Source of the DNA: Rhizobacter sp. Root1221
GTDB taxonomy: Bacteria > Pseudomonadota > Gammaproteobacteria > Burkholderiales > Burkholderiaceae_C
DNA: 64,000 bases
Direction of reading: 5' to 3'
Assembly: GCF_001425785.1 (NCBI RefSeq)
Contig: NZ_LMDI01000019.1
Location: 1 to 64,000 of the forward strand
The notes beneath the pieces were generated by a model that ran no database searches, was not told the origin of the DNA, and worked only from the letters and a program-made list of their open reading frames with translations. Positions 53,734 to 64,000 of the stretch are shown in pieces. Within the stretch, counting starts at the first letter, position 1. Every line of letters begins with the position of its first letter. Made by a program: the position numbers and the translations under genes.

Positions 53734-54832
53734 CCCCACGCCCCCCTTGAATCCCGACCTGCTGTCCCTGCGCACCCGGATCGATGCCGTCGACCGCGAA
53801 CTGCTGGACCTGCTGAACCAGCGCGCCCGCCTCGCCCAGGAAGTGGGCGAGGTGAAGAAGCGCGAGGGTTCGGTGGCCTTCCGGCCCGAACGCGAAGCGC
53901 AGGTGATCGACGGCCTGAAGGCCGTGAACCCCGGACCGCTCAAGTCCGACAGCGTCGCGCCCATCTGGCGCGAGATCATGTCGGCCTGCCGCGCGCTCGA
54001 AACACCCACCCGCGTGGCCTACCTGGGCCCGGCCGGTACGTTCAGCGAGCTGGCGGCCCTCGGCTTCTTCGGTTCGTCCATCGTGCGCGTGCCGTGCGCG
54101 AGCATCGACGAAGTGTTCCGCTCCACGTCCGCCGGCGCGGCCGACTTCGGCGTGGTGCCGGTCGAGAACTCCACCGAAGGGGTCGTGGCCCGCTCCCTCG
54201 ACCTGTTCCTCACCACGCCACTGCACATCGTGGGTGAAACCAGCCTGTTCGTACTGCACAACCTGCTGCGCCGCGAGAACTCGCTCGACGGCATCCAGGC
54301 CATCTGCGCCCACCCGCAGGCACTGGCGCAGTGCCACGGCTGGCTCAGCAACAACCTGCCCAACGTGGAACGCCGCCCTGTCTCCAGCAACGCCGAGGGC
54401 GCACGCCTGGCCAGCGTCGACCCGTCGCTGGCTGCCATCGCCAGCGACCGCGCCGGGGGCGAGTACGGCCTGCACACGCTGGCCCCCGCCATCCAGGACG
54501 ACCCGCACAACCGCACCCGCTTCGCCATCGTGGCCCACCCGCAGCGCCAGCCGCAGCCGCAGGCGTCCGGCCACGACTGCACGAGCCTCGTGGTGTCGGT
54601 CACCAACCGGCCCGGGGCCGTGCACGACATGCTCGTGCCGCTGAAGGAACACGGCGTGTCGATGACCCGCTTCGAATCGCGCCCCGCGCGCTCGGGCCAG
54701 TGGGAGTACTACTTCTACATCGACCTGCAGGGCCACCCGGAGCAGTCCCACGTGGCCACGGCACTGACCGCGCTGCGCGGTGTCTGCGCGTATTTCAAGG
54801 TGCTGGGCACCTACCCGGTCGACGTCCATTGA
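53726..54832 (+). CDS. pheA: Bifunctional chorismate mutase/prephenate dehydratase (P-protein)
   Basis: This 368-residue protein has an N-terminal chorismate mutase ([20 protein letters not shown]), a central prephenate dehydratase ([18 protein letters not shown]) and a C-terminal ACT domain ([12 protein letters not shown] and the phenylalanine-binding ESRPAR). It makes phenylpyruvate from chorismate and is feedback-inhibited by phenylalanine. The start at 53726 (MADPTPP) overlaps serC. It is followed by tyrA after 44 bases. Confidence 0.97.
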   Translation: MADPTPPLNPDLLSLRTRIDAVDRELLDLLNQRARLAQEVGEVKKREGSVAFRPEREAQVIDGLKAVNPGPLKSDSVAPIWREIMSACRALETPTRVAYLGPAGTFSELAALGFFGSSIVRVPCASIDEVFRSTSAGAADFGVVPVENSTEGVVARSLDLFLTTPLHIVGETSLFVLHNLLRRENSLDGIQAICAHPQALAQCHGWLSNNLPNVERRPVSSNAEGARLASVDPSLAAIASDRAGGEYGLHTLAPAIQDDPHNRTRFAIVAHPQRQPQPQASGHDCTSLVVSVTNRPGAVHDMLVPLKEHGVSMTRFESRPARSGQWEYYFYIDLQGHPEQSHVATALTALRGVCAYFKVLGTYPVDVH

Positions 54833-54876
54833 AACGCCGCGCCCCCAAAACAACGAACACAGAGAGCACTCGCACG

Positions 54877-55761
54877 ATGTTCAACCAGCTTGGCGTGATC
54901 GGCTGCGGCCTGATGGGCGGATCCTTCGCGCTCGCGCTCAAACGTGCAGGCCTCGTCAAGCGCGTCATCGGCTACAGCAAGTCGCCTTCCACCACCGAGC
55001 GGGCCAAGAAGCTCGGCGTGATCGACGATACGGCCGAATCGGCGCTGCTCGCCGTGTCGGGCTCGGACATCGTGCTGATGGCCGTCCCTGTGTCGGCCAG
55101 TGAAGCCACGTTCCGCGCCATCCGCCACCTGGTGGAGCCCGGCGTGCTGTTCATGGACGTGGGCTCCACGAAACGCGACGTGGTCGACGCGGCCCGCCGG
55201 GTGCTGAAAGACCGCCTCTCCTCGTTCGTGCCGGCGCACCCCATCGCCGGCAAGGAAGTGGCCGGCATTGCCCACGCCGATGCATCGCTGTACGCCGGCC
55301 GGCAGGTCATCATCACGCCGCTGCCGCAGACCGATCCCGACCTCGTGCAGAAAGCCACCGATGTGTGGTCCGCCATCGGTTCGCAGGTGCTGCGCATGAC
55401 GCCGGAGAACCACGACGCGGCCTTTGCCGCCGTGAGCCACCTGCCGCACATGCTGGCGTTCGCCTTCTTCAGCTCGGTGGCCAAGCAGCCGGCCGGGCGC
55501 GATTTCCTTTCACTGGCCGGCCCGGGCTTCCGCGACTTCACCCGCATCGCCGCCAGCGATCCCGAGGTGTGGCGCGACATCCTGATGTCCAACCGCGAAG
55601 AGATCCTCAAGCAGTCCATGCGCTTCCGGCACACGCTCGACGCGATGGAACACGTGATGAAGTCCGGCAACGTCGAGGCGCTCGAGGACCTGATCCGCAA
55701 CGCCTCCGACGCCCGCGCTGGCTGGCAGATGGGCGCCACGAAGCCCGGCTCCGGCCGCTGA
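54877..55761 (+). CDS. tyrA: Prephenate dehydrogenase
   Basis: This 294-residue protein shows the NAD-binding start [16 protein letters not shown] and the catalytic region [12 protein letters not shown], and the C-terminal helices of the TyrA family. It makes 4-hydroxyphenylpyruvate for tyrosine synthesis. No hisC-type aminotransferase lies between pheA and tyrA, although many related genomes carry one there. The start at 54877 ([11 protein letters not shown]) is canonical. Confidence 0.95.
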   Translation: MFNQLGVIGCGLMGGSFALALKRAGLVKRVIGYSKSPSTTERAKKLGVIDDTAESALLAVSGSDIVLMAVPVSASEATFRAIRHLVEPGVLFMDVGSTKRDVVDAARRVLKDRLSSFVPAHPIAGKEVAGIAHADASLYAGRQVIITPLPQTDPDLVQKATDVWSAIGSQVLRMTPENHDAAFAAVSHLPHMLAFAFFSSVAKQPAGRDFLSLAGPGFRDFTRIAASDPEVWRDILMSNREEILKQSMRFRHTLDAMEHVMKSGNVEALEDLIRNASDARAGWQMGATKPGSGR

Positions 55762-55826
55762 ACCGGGCGCGCCGCCGGCCGCCCGCCCCCTTTCCTCAGT
55801 TCGCCCGCAGCTTCCCCGCGCCGCCC

Positions 55827-57839
55827 ATGTTCACGACCCCGTTCCTCGACCTCCCCCCGCTGCGCGCTGCCCAGGGCACCGTGCGGCTGCCCGGTTCCAA
55901 GAGCATCTCGAACCGCGTGCTGCTGCTCGCCGGCCTGAGCGAGGGCACCACGGTCGTCCACGACCTGCTCGACTCGGACGACACCCGCGTGATGCTCGAC
56001 GCGCTGCGCGCGCTCGGCTGCGGCGTCGAGGCGCGAGGCGCCGACTGGCACATCACCGGCCTCGCCGGCCAGTTGCCCGTCAAGTCCGCCAACCTGTTCC
56101 TCGGCAACGCCGGCACCGCCATGCGCCCGCTGACAGCCGCACTCGCCGTGCTGGCCGCCACGCAGCAAGGCACGTTCGAGCTGAAGGGCATCCCCCGCAT
56201 GCACGAGCGCCCCATCGGCGACCTCATCGACGCGCTGCGCCAGCTCGGCTGCCCCATCGACTACCTCGGCAACGACGGCTACCCGCCGCTGCGCCTCAAC
56301 GCCGGCACCGGGCCGCTCGACACGTCTGCCCCCATCCGCGTGCGCGGCGACGTGTCCAGCCAGTTCCTCACCGCGCTGCTGCTGGGCCTGCCGCTCGTGT
56401 CGGCCCACGGCCCGGTCACCATCGCGGTCGATGGTGAACTGACGTCGAAGCCGTACATCGAGATCACGCTGAACCTGCTGGCCCGCTTCGGCATCGCCGT
56501 GCAGCGCGACGGCTGGCAGCAGTTCACCATCCCGCAGGGCAGCCGGTACCGCTCCCCGGGCAGCATCCACGTCGAAGGCGATGCCTCGTCGGCCTCGTAC
56601 TTCGTGGCACTCGGCGCCATCGCCGCGTTCGATGGCCGTGCCATTCGCATCGAGGGGGTGGGCGACGATTCCATCCAGGGCGACATCCGCTTCGTGGACG
56701 CGGCCCGCGCCATGGGCGCCCAGGTGTCGAGCGGACCCGGCTGGCTCGAGGTGCGCCGCGGTGCCTGGCCGCTCAAGGCCATCGACCTCGACTGCAACCA
56801 CATCCCCGACGCCGCCATGACGCTGGCCGTGATGGCCCTCTTTGCCACCGGCACCACCCGGTTGACCAACATCGCCAGCTGGCGCGTGAAGGAAACCGAC
56901 CGCATCGCCGCGATGGCCATCGAGCTGCGCAAGCTGGGCGCCACGGTCGTCGAGGGGCCCGACTTCATCGAGATCGCCGCCCCGGCCCGCTGGGACCGCG
57001 CCGCGATCCACACCTACGACGACCACCGGGTGGCCATGTGCTTCTCGCTGGCCACGTTCAACCCGCTGGCCCACCCGGCCGGCGAGGTGCCCGTGCGCAT
57101 CCTCGACCCGCGCTGCGTGGGCAAGACCTTCCCGGACTACTTCGAGACGCTGTTCACCGTGGTGGAGGCCCGCACCACCGACGTGCCGGTGCTGGCCATC
57201 GACGGCCCCACCGCGTCCGGCAAGGGCACGCTGGCCAGCGCCGTCGCCATCGCGCTCGGCTACCACTTCCTGGATTCGGGCGCGCTCTACCGCGCCACCG
57301 CACTGGCCGCGATGGCAGCGGGCGTGGCCGACACGGACGAGGCCGGACTGGCCGCCGCGGCGGCCGGGCTCAAGCTGAAGTTCTCGGGCCAACAGATCTG
57401 GCTCGGCGACACCGAAGTGAGCGACGACCTTCGCCAGGAGCACGTGGGCGCCATGGCGTCGCGGGTGTCGGTGTTCCCGGCGGTGCGCGAGGCGCTCCGG
57501 GCACTCCAGTTGTCGCACCGCCGCCTGCCCGGACTCGTGGCCGACGGCCGCGACATGGGCACGGTCATCTTCCCCGGTGCCGACCTCAAGGTGTTCGTCA
57601 CGGCGAGCGCCGCCGTGCGGGCCGAGCGCCGGTATAAGCAATTGATTTCTAAGGGAATTCCGGCTAATATCGACAGTCTTCGCGCCGATTTGGAAGCGCG
57701 CGACCTGCGAGACCAGTCCCGCACCGTCGCCCCTCTCAAGCCGGCAGAAGATGCCAAGCTGTTCGACAACTCCGAGTTGTCGGTCGACCAATGCGTCGCC
57801 CGGGTGCTCGAGTGGTGGAACGCCAGGCAGGCGTTCTGA
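55827..57839 (+). CDS. aroA-cmk: Fused EPSP synthase–cytidylate kinase
   Basis: This 670-residue protein joins two enzymes in one frame. Residues ~1–445 are EPSP synthase: [28 protein letters not shown]. The remainder is cytidylate kinase, with P-loop [20 protein letters not shown] and RRYKQL. The first part makes EPSP for aromatic synthesis; the second phosphorylates CMP. The genes are separate in E. coli, and fused versions are known in part of the betaproteobacteria. The start at 55827 follows 65 bases after tyrA. Confidence 0.96.
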   Translation: MFTTPFLDLPPLRAAQGTVRLPGSKSISNRVLLLAGLSEGTTVVHDLLDSDDTRVMLDALRALGCGVEARGADWHITGLAGQLPVKSANLFLGNAGTAMRPLTAALAVLAATQQGTFELKGIPRMHERPIGDLIDALRQLGCPIDYLGNDGYPPLRLNAGTGPLDTSAPIRVRGDVSSQFLTALLLGLPLVSAHGPVTIAVDGELTSKPYIEITLNLLARFGIAVQRDGWQQFTIPQGSRYRSPGSIHVEGDASSASYFVALGAIAAFDGRAIRIEGVGDDSIQGDIRFVDAARAMGAQVSSGPGWLEVRRGAWPLKAIDLDCNHIPDAAMTLAVMALFATGTTRLTNIASWRVKETDRIAAMAIELRKLGATVVEGPDFIEIAAPARWDRAAIHTYDDHRVAMCFSLATFNPLAHPAGEVPVRILDPRCVGKTFPDYFETLFTVVEARTTDVPVLAIDGPTASGKGTLASAVAIALGYHFLDSGALYRATALAAMAAGVADTDEAGLAAAAAGLKLKFSGQQIWLGDTEVSDDLRQEHVGAMASRVSVFPAVREALRALQLSHRRLPGLVADGRDMGTVIFPGADLKVFVTASAAVRAERRYKQLISKGIPANIDSLRADLEARDLRDQSRTVAPLKPAEDAKLFDNSELSVDQCVARVLEWWNARQAF

Positions 57840-57982
57840 ACGCCCTGGCCCTTGAAAAGGGGCCCGGTCGTCCCGAATTCCAACCGTTCATCCCGTCGCT
57901 TTCCCTCCTGCGCTGCATGCGCGTCGAAGCGGCGGATTGTTCAACCTAACCCGCAGCATTTGCTGCAACTGGATCGTCCCCC

Positions 57983-59701
57983 ATGTCCCAAACTCAAAAC
58001 GCCGCCGCCGAAGGTATGGAATCCTTTGCCGCCCTGTTCGAAGAATCTCTGAACAAGTCGGAGATGCGCACCGGTGAAGTCATCACCGCGGAAGTCGTCC
58101 GTGTCGAACACAACTTCGTGGTGGTGAACGCCGGCCTCAAGTCCGAAGCCTACGTGCCCATCGAAGAATTCAAGAACGACCAGGGCGAGCTCGAAGTCCA
58201 GGTCGGCGACTTCGTGTCCGTGGCCATCGACGCCGTTGAAAACGGTTATGGCGACACGATCCTGTCGCGCGACAAGGCCAAGCGCCTCGCGTCGTGGCTG
58301 TCGCTCGAGAACTCGCTGGAATCCGGCGAATTCGTCAGCGGCACCGTCAACGGCAAGGTCAAGGGTGGCCTGACCGTGCTGGTCAACGGCATCCGCGCCT
58401 TCCTGCCTGGTTCCCTGCTCGACACGCGCCCTGTCAAGGACATGAGCCCGTTCGAAGGCAAGACCATGGAGTTCAAGGTCATCAAGCTCGACCGCAAGCG
58501 CAACAACGTCGTGTTGTCGCGCCGTGCTGTGGTCGAAGCCTCGATGGGCGAAGAGCGCAGCAAGCTGCTGAGCACCCTGTCCGAAGGCGCCATCGTCAAC
58601 GGCGTGGTCAAGAACATCACCGAATACGGTGCGTTCGTCGACCTCGGCGGCATCGACGGCCTGCTGCACATCACCGACATGGCCTGGCGCCGTGTCCGCC
58701 ACCCGAGCGAAGTCGTTCAGGTCGGCCAGGAGCTGCAAGCCAAGGTCCTCAAGTTCGACGCCGAGAAGAACCGCGTCTCGCTGGGCATCAAGCAACTGGG
58801 CGACGATCCGTGGCACGGTGTCTCGCGCCGTTACCCGAACAGCACCCGCCTGTTCGGCAAGATCACGAACATCGCCGACTACGGCGCGTTCGTCGAGATC
58901 GAGCCGGGCATCGAAGGCCTGGTGCACGTCTCGGAAATGGACTGGACCAACAAGAACGTTGCCCCGAACAAGATCGTGTCCCTGGGCGACGAAGTCGAAG
59001 TCATGGTCCTCGAGATCGACGAAGACAAGCGCCGCATCAGCCTCGGCATGAAGCAGTGCAAGACCAACCCGTGGGAAGAGTTCTCGGGCACGGTCCAGCG
59101 CGGCGATCGCGTCAAGGGCCCCGTCAAGTCCATCACCGACTTCGGCGTCTTCGTCGGCCTGTCGGCTGGCATCGACGGCCTGGTGCACCTGTCCGACCTG
59201 TCGTGGCACGAGCCGGGCGAAACCGCCGTTCGCAACTACAAGAAGGGCCAGGAAGTCGAAGCTGTCGTGCTGGCCGTCGATGTGGAGCGCGAACGCATCT
59301 CCCTGGGCATCAAGCAGCTCGACTCCGACCCGTTCACGTCGTACACCTCGGTCAATGACCGCGGCATGACCGTGACCGGCAAGGTCAAGACCGTGGACGC
59401 CCGTGGCGCCGAGATCGAACTGAACGCCGACGTGACGGGTTACCTCCGTGCTTCGGAAATCAGCCGTGACCGCGTCGAAGATGCCCGCAACGTGCTGAAG
59501 GAAGGCGACGAAGTCAACGCCATGATCATCAACGTCGACCGCAAGACGCGTTCGATCCAGTTGTCGATCAAGGCCAAGGACAACGTCGACCAACAGGAAG
59601 CCATGCAGCGCCTGTCGGCCACGAGCGAGCGTGAAAACGCTGGCACCACGAGCCTCGGCGCGCTGCTGCGTGCCAAGCTCGACAACCAGAACAACAGCTG
59701 A
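57983..59701 (+). CDS. rpsA: 30S ribosomal protein S1
   Basis: This 572-residue protein has six S1 RNA-binding repeats, with repeated motifs such as [29 protein letters not shown] and [15 protein letters not shown]. It binds mRNA leaders at the ribosome. Length is normal. The 143-base leader after aroA–cmk probably holds its promoter and an autoregulatory leader. Confidence 0.98.
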   Translation: MSQTQNAAAEGMESFAALFEESLNKSEMRTGEVITAEVVRVEHNFVVVNAGLKSEAYVPIEEFKNDQGELEVQVGDFVSVAIDAVENGYGDTILSRDKAKRLASWLSLENSLESGEFVSGTVNGKVKGGLTVLVNGIRAFLPGSLLDTRPVKDMSPFEGKTMEFKVIKLDRKRNNVVLSRRAVVEASMGEERSKLLSTLSEGAIVNGVVKNITEYGAFVDLGGIDGLLHITDMAWRRVRHPSEVVQVGQELQAKVLKFDAEKNRVSLGIKQLGDDPWHGVSRRYPNSTRLFGKITNIADYGAFVEIEPGIEGLVHVSEMDWTNKNVAPNKIVSLGDEVEVMVLEIDEDKRRISLGMKQCKTNPWEEFSGTVQRGDRVKGPVKSITDFGVFVGLSAGIDGLVHLSDLSWHEPGETAVRNYKKGQEVEAVVLAVDVERERISLGIKQLDSDPFTSYTSVNDRGMTVTGKVKTVDARGAEIELNADVTGYLRASEISRDRVEDARNVLKEGDEVNAMIINVDRKTRSIQLSIKAKDNVDQQEAMQRLSATSERENAGTTSLGALLRAKLDNQNNS

Positions 59702-59745
59702 TCGTTGTTCCGGCGCCGAACCTCCTCAGGACTCAGCAGGACTGA

Positions 59746-60144
59746 ATGACCCGATCCGACCTCGTGACCCAATTGGCCGAACAATTCGGCCAGCTGACCC
59801 ATCGCGACACCGAGTTCGCCGTCAAGACCATCCTGGACGCGATGTCCGACGCGCTTGCGCGCGGGCATCGCATCGAGATCCGGGGGTTCGGCAGTTTCTC
59901 GATCAACCGCCGCCCGCCGCGGGTGGGGCGCAATCCCCGCTCCGGCGAGCAGGTGGTGATCCCCGAGAAGCTCGTTCCCCATTTCAAACCTGGCAAGGCG
60001 CTTCGCGAAGCCGTCGATGCCCAGGTGCCGGTGGATGGTGTGTTGCCCTCCGCCGCCGCGTCGCCGGCCATGCCGGCCGCCGCCGCTCCCGCACTGCCCG
60101 TTGTTCCGCCCGTGCTGCCGTCCACGGACCCGCAGGACGCCTGA
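59746..60144 (+). CDS. ihfB: Integration host factor subunit beta
   Basis: This 132-residue DNA-bending protein has the HU/IHF fold: [13 protein letters not shown] at the start, the beta-arm [22 protein letters not shown] and the [11 protein letters not shown] end, given as the segments [19 protein letters not shown] and [11 protein letters not shown]. Normal IHF-beta is about 95–100 residues; here an Ala/Pro/Val tail of about 33 residues is added. A terminator follows directly. Confidence 0.95.
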   Translation: MTRSDLVTQLAEQFGQLTHRDTEFAVKTILDAMSDALARGHRIEIRGFGSFSINRRPPRVGRNPRSGEQVVIPEKLVPHFKPGKALREAVDAQVPVDGVLPSAAASPAMPAAAAPALPVVPPVLPSTDPQDA

Positions 60145-60150
60145 ACGCCG

Positions 60151-60173
60151 CGGTGACACCAGGTCACCGTTTT
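60151..60173 (+). terminator. Rho-independent terminator after ihfB
   Basis: A 7-base-pair stem (cggtgac / gtcaccg, 5-base loop) is followed by four T on the plus strand. It lies 6 bases after the ihfB stop and separates it from the lapA–hldD group. Confidence 0.75.
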
Positions 60174-60244
60174 GTCGTGGATGTTGATCGTGCCGCCCGG
60201 CCTCAGGCCGCCGCGTTCAACCTAGAATCCATCCGGGAGTTGCG

Positions 60245-60565
60245 ATGCGTATTCTTGTCTGGCTCGTTCGGGCCGCCCTCTTTTTCACGTTGTTCGCGTT
60301 CGCGCTGAACAACCAGCACGAAGCCGGCATCCGCTGGTTCTTCAGCCATGAATGGCGCGCGCCGATGGTCTTCATCGTGCTGGCCGCCTTCACGCTCGGC
60401 TGCGTCGTCGGCGGGCTCGCCATGGCCCCCAGCTGGTGGCGCCACCGCCGCGTGGCACGCCAGCACCAGGCCCGCATCGACGCCGACCTCCCGCTCGACC
60501 CCACCGTCCCGTCCGCCGACGTCCCGCCACCGATCGACTCCGAACCTGCCCGCCATGGTGTTTGA
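60245..60565 (+). CDS. lapA: LapA-domain inner-membrane protein
   Basis: This 106-residue protein has two membrane helices (residues ~5–22 and ~40–62) with the family pattern RAALFFTLFAFALNNQH and GCVVGG, then a charged cytoplasmic tail. LapA (YciS) works with LapB in lipopolysaccharide assembly control. It overlaps the lapB start by 11 bases. Confidence 0.88.
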   Translation: MRILVWLVRAALFFTLFAFALNNQHEAGIRWFFSHEWRAPMVFIVLAAFTLGCVVGGLAMAPSWWRHRRVARQHQARIDADLPLDPTVPSADVPPPIDSEPARHGV

Positions 60566-61712
60566 CTTCCAGTGGTTGCTCATCGGGCTGCCGCTTGCCT
60601 TTGCCCTCGGCTGGCTCGGCTCCCGCCTCGACCTGCGCCAGTGGAAACGCGAACAGCGTGAATCGCCGAAGGCCTACTTCAAGGGCCTGAACCTGCTGCT
60701 CAACGAACAGCAGGACAAAGCCATCGACGCCTTCATCGAAGCCGTCCAGCACGACCCCGACACCACCGAACTGCACTTCGCACTCGGCAACCTGTTCCGC
60801 CGCCGCGGCGAATACGAACGGGCGGTGCGGGTGCACGAGCATCTGCTGGGCCGTGCCGACCTGCCCCAGAGCGACCGCGACCGCGCCCAGTACGCCCTCG
60901 CCCAGGACTTCATGAAGGCGGGCCTCTTCGACCGCGCCGAACAGGCCTACCACGCGCTCGACGGCAGTGCATTCGACACCGAAGCGCGCCTCGCGCTGCT
61001 CACGCTGCACGAACGCTCGCGCGACTGGCGCCCGGCCGTCGAGGTGGCGCAGAAGCTCGAACGCAGCGGCACCGGCTCGTTCGCCAACCGCATCGCGCAC
61101 TACTGGTGCGAACTGGCGCTCGAGGCCGATGCCGGCCAGCACGCCGACGACGGCGACACCGCGCTGCGCCACGCCCGCCTCGCCTCGCCCCACCTCGCCC
61201 GCCCGCTCGCCCTCACCGGCCAGCGCGCGGCCAAGCGCGGCGACCATGCGGCCGCGCTGCAGGCCTGGTCCGAACTGCTCGTGGTGCAGCCCATGGCCTT
61301 CAACCTCGTCGCCCGCGACTACGCCACCAGCGCACTCGCGTCGGGGCAGCCCGGGCCCGCGCTGGAACGCCTGCGCGAGCTGTACGGCCGCGCGCCCACG
61401 ATGGACCTGCTGGCCGCCATCTCGATGCTCGACCCGGCACCCGAGGCCCAGCGCGGCCGCCTGTTCAAGCACCTGCAGGACCAGCCCACGCTGTCGGCGG
61501 CCCAGGCCCTGCTGCGCCAGACCGGCACCGAATCGAAACCGCTCGACGCGCCGGAAACCCAGGCCGTCAGCGAAGCCGTGGGCCGGGCCGCCAAGCCGCT
61601 GCAGCGCTACCGCTGCGCCGCCTGCGGCTTCGAGGCCCAGCACTATTTCTGGCAATGCCCCGGCTGCCTGAGCTGGGACAGCTACCCGCCGCAACGGCTG
61701 GAGGATCTCTGA
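60555..61712 (+). CDS. lapB: Lipopolysaccharide assembly protein LapB (YciM)
   Basis: This 385-residue protein has an N-terminal membrane helix (FQWLLIGLPLAFALGWLGS), TPR repeats (residues ~50–330) and a C-terminal rubredoxin-like metal site (RCAACGF and QCPGCLS, giving two CxxC pairs). LapB guides FtsH to degrade LpxC and so sets lipopolysaccharide levels. It overlaps lapA, and its stop overlaps the next start as TGATG. Confidence 0.94.
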   Translation: MVFDFQWLLIGLPLAFALGWLGSRLDLRQWKREQRESPKAYFKGLNLLLNEQQDKAIDAFIEAVQHDPDTTELHFALGNLFRRRGEYERAVRVHEHLLGRADLPQSDRDRAQYALAQDFMKAGLFDRAEQAYHALDGSAFDTEARLALLTLHERSRDWRPAVEVAQKLERSGTGSFANRIAHYWCELALEADAGQHADDGDTALRHARLASPHLARPLALTGQRAAKRGDHAAALQAWSELLVVQPMAFNLVARDYATSALASGQPGPALERLRELYGRAPTMDLLAAISMLDPAPEAQRGRLFKHLQDQPTLSAAQALLRQTGTESKPLDAPETQAVSEAVGRAAKPLQRYRCAACGFEAQHYFWQCPGCLSWDSYPPQRLEDL

Positions 61713-62659
61713 TGAATGAACGCATCACCCGCGAGCGTGTCGCCGCGGCACGCGTGCTCGTGGTGGGCGACGCCATGCTCGACCGCTACTGGTTCGGCGC
61801 GGTCGAACGCATCTCCCCGGAAGCCCCGGTGCCCGTCGTGCGCGTGGACCGCGAGGAAGAGCGCCTGGGCGGCGCCGCCAACGTGGCACTCAATGCCAAG
61901 ACCTTGGGCGCCCAGGTCACGCTGCTCACCGTGGTGGGCCAGGACGAACCCGCCCGCAAGCTGCAGCAGTTGCTGGAGCAGCAAGGGGTGTCCACGCTGC
62001 TCGGGCACGACCCGCAGCTCTACACCATCGTGAAGCTGCGTGTGATCGGCCGCAACCAGCAGCTGATCCGCGTCGATTTCGAGAACGCCCCCGACCACGA
62101 GGTGCTGCACAGCATGCTCGCCGACTACGAGCGCGTGTTGCCCGACTTCGACGCCGTGCTGTTCTCCGACTACGGCAAGGGTGGCCTCACGCACATCCCG
62201 CGCATGATCGAGCTGGCCCGTGCTGCGGGCAAACCGGTGCTGGTGGACCCGAAGGGCAGCGACTACACCCGCTATGCCGGTGCCACCGCCATCACGCCGA
62301 ACCGGGCCGAACTGGCCCAGGTGATCGGCGCGTGGCGCAGCGAAGCCGAACTCCTCGAGCGCGCACAGAAGCTGCGCACCGAGCTGGGCCTCGAAGGCCT
62401 CGTGCTGACCCGCTCCGAGGACGGCATGTCGCTGTTCGACGGACAAGGCCACACGCAGGTGCCCGCGCAGGCGCGCGAGGTGTTCGACGTCACCGGCGCC
62501 GGCGACACCGTGATCGCGTCGCTGGCGGTCATGCTCGCCGCCGGCGTGCCGCTGCGCGAAGCCATGCCCATCGCCAACCGCGCCGGCAGCATCGTGGTCG
62601 GCAAGTTCGGCACGGCGTCCGTGTCGTACGGCGAACTGTTCCCTGGAGAAGCACCATGA
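61712..62659 (+). CDS. hldA: D-glycero-beta-D-manno-heptose-7-phosphate kinase
   Basis: This 315-residue protein is the kinase half of HldE on its own, as is usual in betaproteobacteria where the nucleotidyl-transfer half (HldC) is separate. The PfkB-family signatures are [23 protein letters not shown] and [10 protein letters not shown]. It makes the 1,7-bisphosphate precursor of the lipopolysaccharide inner core. It overlaps lapB by one base and hldD by ATGA. Confidence 0.95.
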   Translation: MNERITRERVAAARVLVVGDAMLDRYWFGAVERISPEAPVPVVRVDREEERLGGAANVALNAKTLGAQVTLLTVVGQDEPARKLQQLLEQQGVSTLLGHDPQLYTIVKLRVIGRNQQLIRVDFENAPDHEVLHSMLADYERVLPDFDAVLFSDYGKGGLTHIPRMIELARAAGKPVLVDPKGSDYTRYAGATAITPNRAELAQVIGAWRSEAELLERAQKLRTELGLEGLVLTRSEDGMSLFDGQGHTQVPAQAREVFDVTGAGDTVIASLAVMLAAGVPLREAMPIANRAGSIVVGKFGTASVSYGELFPGEAP

Positions 62660-63651
62660 AAGTCGTTGTCACCGGCGCGGCCGGCATGATCGGCAGCAAC
62701 CTCGTCCACGGCCTGAACGCCATCGGCATCGACGACGTGATCGCCGTCGACGACCTGACCGACGGCCCGAAGTACCGCAACCTGCTGGGCGCCCGCCTCA
62801 GCGACTACTTCGACCGCTCCGAGTTCTACGGCCGCTTCGCCCGCGGCGAGTTCGGCAAGGTGGACGCGGTGCTGCACGAAGGCGCCTGCTCCGACACCAT
62901 GGAGCACGATGGCAAGTACATGATGGACACCAACTACCGGTGCTCCAAGGGCCTGCTCGACGCCTGCCAGGCGCAGGGCGTGCGCCTGCTGTACGCGTCG
63001 TCGGCCGCCACCTATGGCGGCAGCGACACCTTCCGCGAGGAACCCGCGTTCGAGCAGCCGCTCAACGTGTACGGCTACTCGAAGCTGCTGTTCGACAACG
63101 TCGTGCGCCGCATGCTGCCCACGGCCACGTCGCAGGTGGCGGGCTTCCGCTACTTCAACGTGTACGGCCCGCGCGAGCAACACAAGGGCCGCATGGCCTC
63201 GGTGGCGTTCCACCACTTCAACCAGTTCCGCGACACCGGCAAGGTCAAGCTCTTCGGCGAGTACGGCGGCTACGGCGCCGGTGGCCAGACGCGCGACTTC
63301 ATCCACGTGGACGACGTGGTGGCGGTGAACCTGTGGTTCCTGCAGAACCCCGGCCAGAGCGGCATCTTCAACCTCGGCACCGGGCGGGCGCAGCCCTTCA
63401 ACGACGTGGCCGTGGCCACCGTGAACGCGTCGCGCGCCCTCGCGGGTTCGCCGCCGCTGCCGCTGGCCGACCTGGTGCAGCACGGCCTGATCGAGTACAT
63501 CCCCTTCCCCGACGCCCTCGTCGGCAAATACCAGTGCTACACGCAGGCCGACGACACCCGCCTGCGCGCCACGGGCTGCGACCACGTGTTCGCCGACGTC
63601 GCCCATGGCGTGAAACGCTACGTCGACTGGCTCAGCCTCCAAAAGGCGTGA
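62656..63651 (+). CDS. hldD: ADP-L-glycero-D-manno-heptose-6-epimerase
   Basis: This 331-residue short-chain dehydrogenase family enzyme has the NAD(P)-binding start [12 protein letters not shown], the catalytic SSAATYG and YGYSK motifs and the family segments [13 protein letters not shown] and RDFIHVDD. It makes ADP-L-glycero-D-manno-heptose, the donor for the lipopolysaccharide inner core. It is coupled to hldA by ATGA and followed by a terminator. Confidence 0.97.
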   Translation: MKVVVTGAAGMIGSNLVHGLNAIGIDDVIAVDDLTDGPKYRNLLGARLSDYFDRSEFYGRFARGEFGKVDAVLHEGACSDTMEHDGKYMMDTNYRCSKGLLDACQAQGVRLLYASSAATYGGSDTFREEPAFEQPLNVYGYSKLLFDNVVRRMLPTATSQVAGFRYFNVYGPREQHKGRMASVAFHHFNQFRDTGKVKLFGEYGGYGAGGQTRDFIHVDDVVAVNLWFLQNPGQSGIFNLGTGRAQPFNDVAVATVNASRALAGSPPLPLADLVQHGLIEYIPFPDALVGKYQCYTQADDTRLRATGCDHVFADVAHGVKRYVDWLSLQKA

Positions 63652-63659
63652 ACGGCCGA

Positions 63660-63683
63660 GGCGGTGCCACCACACCGCCTTTT
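63660..63683 (+). terminator. Rho-independent terminator after hldD
   Basis: A 7-base-pair stem (ggcggtg / caccgcc, 6-base loop) ends in TTTT on the plus strand. It lies 8 bases after the hldD stop and closes the lapA–hldD group. Confidence 0.85.
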
Positions 63684-63796
63684 GGCAGGCCTCGCAGAGG
63701 CAGGACGGGACGGTGTCGTCCCTAGAGTGGATACCCAGGGACACGGAAGGGCCGTGTCCCCTTGTGTTGCACCACCACCCCCAAGGGAGTCCTGTC

Positions 63797-64000
63797 ATGC
63801 TGAAGAAATTGCTGTGTGTGTTCGCCATGCTGATGGCCCACGCCGCCTACGCCGCCGTCGACGTCAACAAGGCCGACCAGGCCGCACTCGAATCCGTCAA
63901 GGGCATCGGCCCGTCCGTCTCGACCCGCATCCTCGACGAACGCAAGAAGGCCCCGTTCAAGGACTGGGGCGACTTCGTGGGCCGCGTGAAAGGCGTGGGC
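63797..64000 (+). CDS. ComEA-like helix-hairpin-helix protein (partial)
   Basis: The first 68 residues of this protein lie in the window. A signal peptide (LKKLLCVFAMLMAHAAYAA) is followed by VDVNKADQAALESVKGIGPS and the start of a helix-hairpin-helix (RILDERKKAPFKDW, VKGVG). This is the ComEA-type DNA-binding fold, used for DNA uptake in naturally competent bacteria. Many Burkholderiales have such short exported copies with no proven competence role. The ribosome-binding site (aagggag) sits about 8 bases before the ATG. The gene runs off the right edge. Confidence 0.9.
   Translation, partial: MLKKLLCVFAMLMAHAAYAAVDVNKADQAALESVKGIGPSVSTRILDERKKAPFKDWGDFVGRVKGVG

Overview
The window reads as a stretch of chromosome from a high-GC betaproteobacterium of the order Burkholderiales. 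The genus cannot be fixed from the sequence; a member of the Rubrivivax/Leptothrix/Roseateles/Rhizobacter side of the order is my guess. Support comes from the block gyrA–serC–pheA–tyrA–aroA/cmk–rpsA–ihfB–lapA–lapB–hldA–hldD, a split heptose kinase, an aroA–cmk fusion, an ntrBC–glnA locus with a sigma-54 type promoter, and a tmRNA gene.

Region 1 (1–17.85 kb, all on the minus strand, cut by the left edge) is an iron-regulated lipopeptide NRPS/PKS cluster, most likely for an acylated siderophore. An ECF sigma factor gene sits behind a clear Fur box. It is followed by a tiny FecR-N-like (DUF4880) protein, an MbtH protein, a type II thioesterase and three assembly-line proteins: FAAL–ACP–C–A(Ser-like code)–T, then KS–AT–KR–ACP–C, then a degenerate C/interface domain–A(His-like code)–T–E. 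A SyrP/TauD-type dioxygenase gene lies between the last two. Together they suggest a fatty acyl chain on a malonate-extended, reduced serine unit, followed by a residue that is probably beta-hydroxylated and epimerised. The E domain is broken by a small deletion with a frameshift near 804–808.

Region 2 (18–30.5 kb) is mainly housekeeping: exonuclease III, an orphan periplasmic binding protein, ntrC, ntrB, a DUF4124 protein, glnA, a CinA-like MoaB-domain protein, an EI24 membrane protein, an AIM24/TIGR00266 protein, a membrane GGDEF protein and a Na/Pi cotransporter–PhoU protein.

Region 3 (30.7–34.5 kb) is a three-gene operon: a lipoprotein-like sulfatase with an unusual Cys-Ala-Ile-Thr-Arg active-site motif, a formylglycine-generating enzyme with both catalytic cysteines, and a NlpA/MetQ-type binding protein.

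Region 4 (34.5–41 kb) is an accessory patch of small minus-strand genes, partly AT-richer than the surroundings. It holds lipoproteins, a DinB-fold protein, SMI1/KNR4, DUF2442/DUF4375-like, ComJ-like, DUF2004-like, leucine-rich-repeat and ankyrin-repeat proteins. Several of these belong to families often met as immunity proteins, but no recognisable toxin is present.

Region 5 (41–48.3 kb) contains a branched-chain amino-acid type binding protein and a divergent type II dehydroquinase opposite an IclR regulator, a SnoaL-like protein, an rRNA-methyltransferase-like protein, a HigBA toxin–antitoxin pair, the tmRNA gene, gph and ubiG.

Region 6 (48.4–64 kb) is core genome: an OmpA-family protein, gyrA, a DUF2059 protein, then the aromatic amino-acid/serine block, rpsA, ihfB, the lapAB pair for envelope control, the heptose genes hldA and hldD, and the start of a ComEA-like helix-hairpin-helix protein cut by the right edge. 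No gene-free stretch exceeds about 300 bases. I see no CRISPR array, insertion sequence, rRNA or ordinary tRNA gene.
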